A DNA stretch of 64,000 nucleotides, from assembly GCA_963802205.1 (NCBI GenBank), contig CAWDHW010000017.1:1-64000 (forward strand). The letters are read 5' to 3'. Below the pieces are notes generated by a model. That model ran no database searches. It was not told the origin of the DNA and worked only from the letters and a program-made list of their open reading frames with translations. The position numbers and the translations under genes are program-made. Position 1 is the stretch's first letter. Each line of letters starts with the position of its first letter. This stretch comes from DYRB01 sp963802205 (GTDB lineage Bacteria > Pseudomonadota > Gammaproteobacteria > Chromatiales > Chromatiaceae). Shown here in pieces: positions 58,802 through 64,000 of this stretch.

Positions 58802-59392
58802 ATGTCCCCGTCCACTGTCCTGAAGCGCGATGCCCGGTACACTTGGGCGGATTACCGATCCTGGCCCGAGGATGAGCGTTGGGAGCTGATCGATGGGGTC
58901 GCCTATAGCATGTCGGCGGCGCCTTCGATTCGACACCAGGATGTTGTTCTTGGCCTCTCGAGCCGGCTCGAAATGCAGCTTAGGGGAAGACCCTGTCGGC
59001 CCTTCATCGCACCAACGGCCGTCAAACTGTCCGAGCACGACGTGGTTGAGCCGGACATCCTGGTGGTGTGTGACCCGTGCAAGATCACGCCGAGCCACAT
59101 CGAGGGGCCTCCTGAACTGATCGTCGAGGTTCTCTCCCCCGGGACCTCGGCCAAGGACCTGCGCCCGAAGAAGGCCCTCTACGAGCGCGCTGGGGTATCC
59201 GAGTACCTGGTGGTCGATCCGCTGGAGCATTACGCCATCCGCTTTCTGCTCGGCGCCGACGGCTACGACAAGGGCACCGTCTTTGCCTGCGACGAGGTCC
59301 TGACCTTCGCCACCCTGGCCGATGTCGAGGTCCCGCTGTGGGAGGTCTTCGGCCTCCCGGGGCCGGTGGAGCCAGATCCCGCCGCCGCGTGA
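58802..59392 (+). CDS. Uma2 family endonuclease (PD-(D/E)XK fold)
   Basis: 196 residues. Core motifs VEPDILVVCD and ELIVEVLSPGTSAKDLRPKK...YERAGVSEYLVVDP carry the Asp, Glu and Lys of the restriction-like fold. DUF820/Uma2 genes are abundant in cyanobacteria and some Chromatiales and often sit in mobile regions. Function is undefined; nuclease activity is inferred from the fold. Alone, with a REP-like repeat directly after it. Confidence 0.88.
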   Translation: MSPSTVLKRDARYTWADYRSWPEDERWELIDGVAYSMSAAPSIRHQDVVLGLSSRLEMQLRGRPCRPFIAPTAVKLSEHDVVEPDILVVCDPCKITPSHIEGPPELIVEVLSPGTSAKDLRPKKALYERAGVSEYLVVDPLEHYAIRFLLGADGYDKGTVFACDEVLTFATLADVEVPLWEVFGLPGPVEPDPAAA

Positions 59393-59396
59393 CGGG

Positions 59397-59420
59397 TGTA
59401 GGTCGGGCTTCAGCCCGACC
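59397..59420. repeat. REP-like hairpin, single copy
   Basis: TGTAGGTCGGGCTTCAGCCCGACC, stem GGTCGGGCT/AGCCCGACC with a TC loop. Same family as the pair at 51111-51190; here directly after the Uma2 stop. Confidence 0.65.
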
Positions 59421-59642
59421 GGGACTCTGACCACGCCACGCCCTCTCCCCAAGTCCTCCGAAGCGTCGTCCCTGCCGGGATGGCGGGACTTGAGGCTAGG
59501 GATGGCAATGCCGCCCTATGCACCCGCTCGCAGAACCAGGTCCACCGCCCCGAATCCGACACGGCCGGCCGGGCCCTCGCGTCTCTGCTGCACCCGGATG
59601 TGCTAACCTTTGTCATCCGAACCGTCATACGAAGTGCGATAC

Positions 59643-59960
59643 ATGGGTGCTATCAGCCTGCGCCTACCGGACGACCTGGAACGTAAACTGGCCACCGAGG
59701 CCGAACTGGCCGGACGACCACGCTCCGAAGTGATCCGCGATGCCCTCGCCCAGTTCATTGCCCAGCGGGAGCGGGCGCGGTTCATCGCGGAGTTGGCCGC
59801 CGAGGCCAGGGTCGGATATGGCGATCCTGAATTGCGCCGTGAGGCCCTCGATATGGCGGAAGAGGCCGTGGCCTTGGGCAACGAGGCCCTCGATCTGGCG
59901 GAGGGCCGGAAGCCTGGCGAGTCCTGGCCCGAGGAACTTGGCGAGAAGTGGTGGAAGTGA
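59643..59960 (+). CDS. RHH-type antitoxin
   Basis: 105 residues. N-terminal ribbon-helix-helix (ISLRLPDDLERKLATEAELA, SEVIRDALAQFI) is a CopG-like DNA-binding fold. The rest is helical and acidic, suited to toxin binding. Its stop overlaps the toxin ATG (TGATG). The pair is expected to autoregulate. Confidence 0.85.
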   Translation: MGAISLRLPDDLERKLATEAELAGRPRSEVIRDALAQFIAQRERARFIAELAAEARVGYGDPELRREALDMAEEAVALGNEALDLAEGRKPGESWPEELGEKWWK

Positions 59961-60301
59961 TGCGCCGAGGCGAGGTCTGGGTCGCCAACCTGAACCCACC
60001 TCGGGGGCGCGAGATCGGCAAGGTGCGACCGGTGGTGGTCATGCAGAGTGATGATTTGGATGCCGCTGTGACGCCCATGGTGGTCTGCCTGCCGCTGACC
60101 ACCCAGGTCTACTCAGGCTTCTCGCGCTGGCGGGTGACGCTGGCGGCCCGCGACCGTTTGCTCAAGCCCTGCCAGGTGGTGACCGACCAGCCCCGAACCC
60201 TGGACCGCGCCCGTTTCGGTGAGGGGCCCCTGACGACTCTGACGACGGATGAGTTGGCAGCGGTTGAGCTCAGCCTCAAGGCGGTGCTGGGGATGTGGTG
60301 A
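59960..60301 (+). CDS. MazF/PemK-family endoribonuclease toxin
   Basis: 113 residues. MRRGEVWVANLNPPRGREIG, KVRPVVVMQSD and VCLPLTTQ define the MazF fold; the conserved Arg in RPVVV and the Thr region are present. Family members cleave mRNA at short sequences. Coupled to the upstream antitoxin. The alternative GTG at 59948 would add four residues. Confidence 0.88.
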   Translation: MRRGEVWVANLNPPRGREIGKVRPVVVMQSDDLDAAVTPMVVCLPLTTQVYSGFSRWRVTLAARDRLLKPCQVVTDQPRTLDRARFGEGPLTTLTTDELAAVELSLKAVLGMW

Positions 60302-60702
60302 TCCTGGGACCGTGGGCTCCCCGCCCGCCGCGCAGCCTGGCGCCCGCCCTGGCATGGGGATGCGTCTTCCGATCTGGCGAGCGGCCTTTTGCGCTTGGGT
60401 ATCCCCGGCTCCAGCGCAGGGCGTTGCGATGACTGCCCGAAATGGGTCTACAGCAGGATACCCCGGTGTTGTCGCTCACGTTACTCCGCCAGCTTTTCCC
60501 AGAATAATCCGCGCCGGATCTGCCGGATTCCGCCACCGCTGTTGTCGAGGCTTGTGAGCCTTGACTATGCCAACACCCCTTGGGTCCTCGTTACGGCAGC
60601 AACCGGCCATTATGTGTCGCCCCCAGTTATGTGTAGTACCCGGTCGCGACCGCGCATGCCGCCTGGAAGGCGAGCCTGCGATGCGGGCGCGACTCTCCAT
60701 AA
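60302..60702. other. Intergenic region, left flank of the RIT element
   Basis: 401 bases with no gene. It contains two direct copies of TTATGTGT (60610-60617 and 60627-60634). These may belong to the left end of the recombinase element. Confidence 0.4.
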
Positions 60703-61729
60703 TCAGAGCGTCTTGAGGAACTGCAGCAACGCATCGGGAGCTTGGTACCGGGGCGTCTGCGCGTCGGGCTCCTGGAGTCGCGCAAGGGCGCTTTCCTTCA
60801 TCGCCAGGTCCGCCTCGACGTACATGTGCGTAGTCGAGGGGCTTTCATGCCCGAGCCACAAAGCGATGACGCTAATGTCCACTCCCGCCTGCAGCAGGTG
60901 CATCGCGGTCGTATGCCTGATGCAATGGGGAGAGATCTGGCGTTTGGCTAGACCAGCATGCTGCGTCGCGGCCGTCTGTACGGCCAGGGTCAGTCGCTTG
61001 GTCACATTGGATCGGGTCATCGCGTGACCATCGCGGTTCGGCAGCAATGCGCAACTGGCGACCAGCTGGGGATTTATCCGCAGCCAACCACGGATTTCCT
61101 GCACCGTTGATCGCCACAGCGGCACCGCACGCTGCTTGCGTCCCTTGCCGTGTAGGCGAAGACAGGCGGGCATCATCCAGCACCACATCCGCCACGGTCA
61201 CGGCGGTGATCTCCGAGACGCGCGCACCGGTGTTGTAGAGCAAGACCCAGAGGAGATGATCGCGCTGGCTGACCCAGGTATGGCCCGGCGCGCCGATCAC
61301 CGCCAACATTTCCTCACGCGACAGAAACCCGAGCATGGGTGGCTCGAAGCGCTTCATCGGGATCCCGAGTGCCTGCTCGATGCTGTGCAGGGAGGACAGA
61401 TCGCGATGGGAGGCGAACTTCAGGAAGGCCCGCAGGGCGGCCAGCCGCGCGTTGCGGCTGCGTACCGTGTTGTGCCGTTCCAGTTCCAAGTGATCCAGGA
61501 ACGCCAGGACCAATTCCTCCGTGAAGTCTGCCATCGCCATCTTCGGCCGGCGCTTTGGCCAAGTGCGCCTCGGCAAAGGCCAGGAACAGCATGAATGCGT
61601 CTCGGTAGGACGCCACCGTCCGCGGGCTGAGCGCACGCTGCGCAATGAGATACTCGGTGAGAACGCCTGCACCAGGGCGCAGAACGAGGGGGCGGAGGGT
61701 AGGGCTCGTGCGGTGTTATCATTTTGCAC
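60703..61729 (-). pseudogene. RIT tyrosine recombinase C, frameshifted
   Basis: The third recombinase. N-terminal SAM-like domain (TVASYRDAFMLFLAFAEAHL; ERHNTVRSRNARLAALRAF) and the catalytic domain with the first Arg (NTGARVSEITAV), HxxR (PHCIRHTTAMHLL), His (LGHES) and Tyr (THMYVEAD) are recognisable. They are split over three frames, with shifts near 61660, 61545 and 61170. The start is taken as GTG at 61729, where the ALPSAPSFCALVQAF leader begins. About 340 residues when joined. Confidence 0.65.
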
Positions 61730-62690
61730 CTCCCGCCCCAAAGCAAACTGCTCAAACTGGCCGGCGGCCACCGTCATGAGTTCGGGGACAGCGGTGAGGT
61801 ACCAATAGGTATTGGAGATCTTGACGTGCCCCATGTAGGTGGACAGCGCCAGCATCGCCTGATCAACCGTGGTTCCTTGCGTCTGCCAGAGCAGTACGCG
61901 CCGGACGGCGAAGGTATGACGCAAGTCGTGGATACGTGGTTGATCATGACCACCGCGACTGACCCACCCCAAGCGCTGGCGTAGCGCCACGAACACGCGC
62001 GCGACTTGCCGCAGGCTCAGCCCCGTACCCTTGCTGGAGACGAAGAACGGCATCTCGGGCGTGACCGCGACGTGGAGATTGCGCTGGTGTCGATAACACC
62101 GCAATGCGTCGAGCGTACTCGGCTGCAAGGGCAGTTGCCGCGATTTGGCGGATTTCGTCCGGCGAATCGTCAGCAGACCGAGTTTGAGGTCGAACGTCGG
62201 TCTCCAGCAGATGGACCGCCTCGGAGACGCGCAGTCCGGCCGCGGCGATGAGCCCAAACAGGGTTTCGTAGGTCGCTGGACGCAGGCCCCAGGGCGGCCC
62301 GAGGGCCCGTGCCGCCGCCAGCAGGTCCACAATCTCCTGCTCGCGATAGATGTGCGGCGTCAGCCGTTCTTGGATGGGGCCGAAGACCGACTCGTCCGGC
62401 ACTTCGGTGCGCGGCTCGAAACTGCGCGGATAGCGGGTGAACGGCCGCAGCAACTTCAGCCGGCGCGCCCAGGTGGTCGGGTCGTCCCGCGCCCATTTAT
62501 CTTGCCGCGCCCACTGTGCCATGAGCGCCACGGTCAGCGGTCCGTGATCGTCCACCGTGTCGACATAGCGGGCGAAGTTCATCAGGGTGCGCCCGCTGGC
62601 GATCAGTTCGAAACCCAGGCGGCGCCGCACGCTCAGCGAGGAAATTGCTGACCATCGCCTGGGCGAGTACATCGTGGCGGAGGTGTTCAT
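61719..62690 (-). pseudogene. RIT tyrosine recombinase B, frameshifted
   Basis: The second recombinase. N-terminal half (LGFELIASGRTLMNFARYVD, AGLRVSEAVHL with the first catalytic Arg) and the C-terminal half (LGLLTIRRTKSAKSRQLPL, RIHDLRHTFAVRRVL, YMGHVKISNTYWYL with the Tyr) are in different frames; a shift lies near 62195. ATG at 62690 overlaps the stop of recombinase A (ATGA). About 320 residues when joined. Confidence 0.65.
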
Positions 62691-63934
62691 GTCGCACTCC
62701 CGGGCCAGGGCAGCGCGACGGCACCCAGGCGGTGGCTGTCGACCTTGGCGTAGATCAGTGCCGTGTTGAGTGATCGGTGCCGCAAGACATCTGCTATCTC
62801 CTTGATTGAGCTTCCTGATTCAACCAAATGACGAGCCAGCGCATGGCGTAGCGCATGACTGCGCCCATGGGTGAGACCGATGCGCCGGTAGGCATCGCGG
62901 ATGAGCCGGCGGACCGCGTCCGGACCGATGGGCATATCATGCGGCGCCAAGCGACGGACGAAGACCGCCGGGTTGGCGCTCGTCGGACGCTCATCGCGCA
63001 AATACGCGGCGAGCGCCTCGCCGGTGGCGGGCGGCAACGGCAAGATGTCTTCGCGGCGCGACTTGGTGTGCCGCAACCGGAGCGTGCCGGCCTGCCAATC
63101 GATATCGGCCAGCGCCAGCTGGGCGATTTCGCTGGCGCGCAATCCCAAGTCGAGCGCGCGACGGACCATGGCGTAGCCACGTCGGGGCGAGCGCAGATCT
63201 GGGGTGAACGAGGCCAGCAACCGCGCGATCTCCTCATCCGAGAGGGAGCGCGGCAGCGAGGCCAAGCCCCAGTGGGCCGGGGAGGCGACCACGCCAACGA
63301 GCGCGCCGACCTGATCCCCGCACGTGGCCCGGTACCGCAAGTAGGCGCGTAGCGCCGAGGTCACCGCGCTGGCATGGGCGGCGCTACCGGCGACGTTCCA
63401 ACTCACTGGCGAGAAATTGACGCACATCCGCTGGCTGCAGCCTGGAGATCACCACCGGCTGGTCGACGAAATGCGCCTCCAGTAGACACCGCACGACACG
63501 TACGCGATCCTGGCGCGTCCCCTCGGCCAAGCCTCGCACACGGTGCATGTAGTCATCGAAACCGCAGAGTTCTGCTTCGATCGGCCCGGTCTTGGTCGCC
63601 GGCTCTGCAATGACGCCCTGTTCGCGCAGAACGCGAGCAGCAGCGCACAGCTTGCGTTGAGCTGGCACCGGTCAGGGGAGACCGGCTCCGGGTAGTTGCA
63701 ACGGTATTCGTCGAGGAGGCGGCAGACAACGCGTTCGTCCAGTTCCGCAATCGTGCACCGACTCTCGCTCATCCACTGCGCAAAGTGTGCGAGGCTCGAC
63801 AGATGTCTGCGGCGGGTTGTTGCCGCGTAACCGCCGGCCTTCAGACGGTCGGCGTACGCATCGATGTAAGGGGCAAGCTGGCTGTCGAGCAGCCAACTCT
63901 TGAGGACAGGCGATAGGGTGAGGATCGGGTCCAT
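62687..63934 (-). pseudogene. RIT tyrosine recombinase A, frameshifted
   Basis: The first recombinase. N-terminus (ATG 63934; LAPYIDAYADRLKAGGYAAT) and a SAM-like domain lie in the first frame. A short middle part (DYMHRVRGLAEGTRQDRVRV) lies in the second, and the catalytic domain (GLRASEIAQL, SHALRHALARHL, LRHRSLNTALIYAKVD) in the third. Shifts are near 63610 and 63395. The catalytic Arg, His, Arg, His and Tyr are all still encoded. About 410 residues if joined. Confidence 0.65.
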
Positions 63935-64000
63935 AGCAGTCTCCGCAGGTGGGTTGTCCACCAAAGAAGACCGCACGAATTATGGATAGCTCAGTGCCTG

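Larger units (their letters stand above)
60703..63934 (-). mobile_element. RIT element (recombinases in trio), degenerate
   Basis: Three tyrosine recombinases of different subfamilies lie head to tail on the minus strand with 4-base or greater overlap and no cargo, the definition of a RIT element. All three carry frameshifts. The left end may include the TTATGTGT repeats; the right end probably lies near or beyond the window edge. Confidence 0.75.

Overview
The window is about 64 kb of GC-rich DNA from a gammaproteobacterium. The housekeeping synteny (rnm/trpH-yciO-trpS-scpA-scpB-rluB, mutY-yggX, lolC/E-lolD, zwf-pgi), together with cd1-type denitrification genes, zinc-responsive and MNIO-RiPP loci, fits a Chromatiales-like lineage such as the purple sulfur bacteria. 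The class is well supported by gene content; the family is my inference.

Layout. 1-5976: a decayed gene set (MFS transporter, DUF3833 lipoprotein, NTF2-like protein, SDR, DUF6134 protein, second MFS fragment, Ca/Na antiporter, CrtC/AttH-like lipocalin) that resembles the stress cluster often found beside cyclopropane-fatty-acid synthase and photolyase. Most members are frameshifted and one carries a Trp-to-amber stop. It is abutted by the 3' end of an IS21-family element (5977-6242). 6370-7472: nth and a DUF1841 gene. 7685-9962: an hvfABCD-type (bufferin) metallophore RiPP locus with a frameshifted precursor and a truncated DoxX gene. 10103-11167: a host-attachment-like protein and a cyclic-nucleotide-binding protein. 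11349-16819: rnm, yciO, trpS, scpA/scpB in one continuous frame, rluB. 17157-22287: a zinc operon (ZnuA-like protein, ZrgA, Zur, MacB/FtsX-type ABC pair, DUF3299 lipoprotein, small Cys-rich protein) behind a possible Zur site. 22351-32281: yceH, pgi, zwf, glgA, trmB, thiG, thiS, an acyl-CoA ligase. 32407-32480: tRNA-Gly(CCC). 32646-48159: AsmA protein, mutY, yggX, lolC/E-lolD, pdxH, SDR, mrcB, DinG-family helicase, tsaB, yeaD and small genes. 49094-57586: a denitrification island with norCB, a dihaem cytochrome plus pentapeptide-repeat pair transcribed the other way, and nirS-nirC-nirF-nirD-nirL/H-like. Three FNR/DNR-type boxes sit in front of norC, the dihaem cytochrome and nirS. 57912-60301: a LysM protein, a Uma2 endonuclease and an RHH/MazF toxin-antitoxin pair. 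60703-63934: three tandem, overlapping tyrosine recombinases, a RIT (recombinases in trio) element, all frame-damaged.

How it works together. The nor/nir block reduces nitrite to NO (NirS) and NO to N2O (NorCB), with electrons probably delivered by the c-type cytochromes. nirF and the NirD/NirH-type genes cover part of haem d1 synthesis, but nirE, nirJ and nirN are not in the window. The zinc operon looks Zur-autoregulated and lacks znuBC. Many genes here overlap their neighbours by 4 or 8 bases, which indicates translational coupling.

Caveat. Frame breaks also occur in genes usually intact in this class (rnm, dinG, the scpA start). Part of the damage may therefore be base-level sequence error; the amber codon, the IS21 remnant and the truncated genes point to real decay in the first 6 kb.
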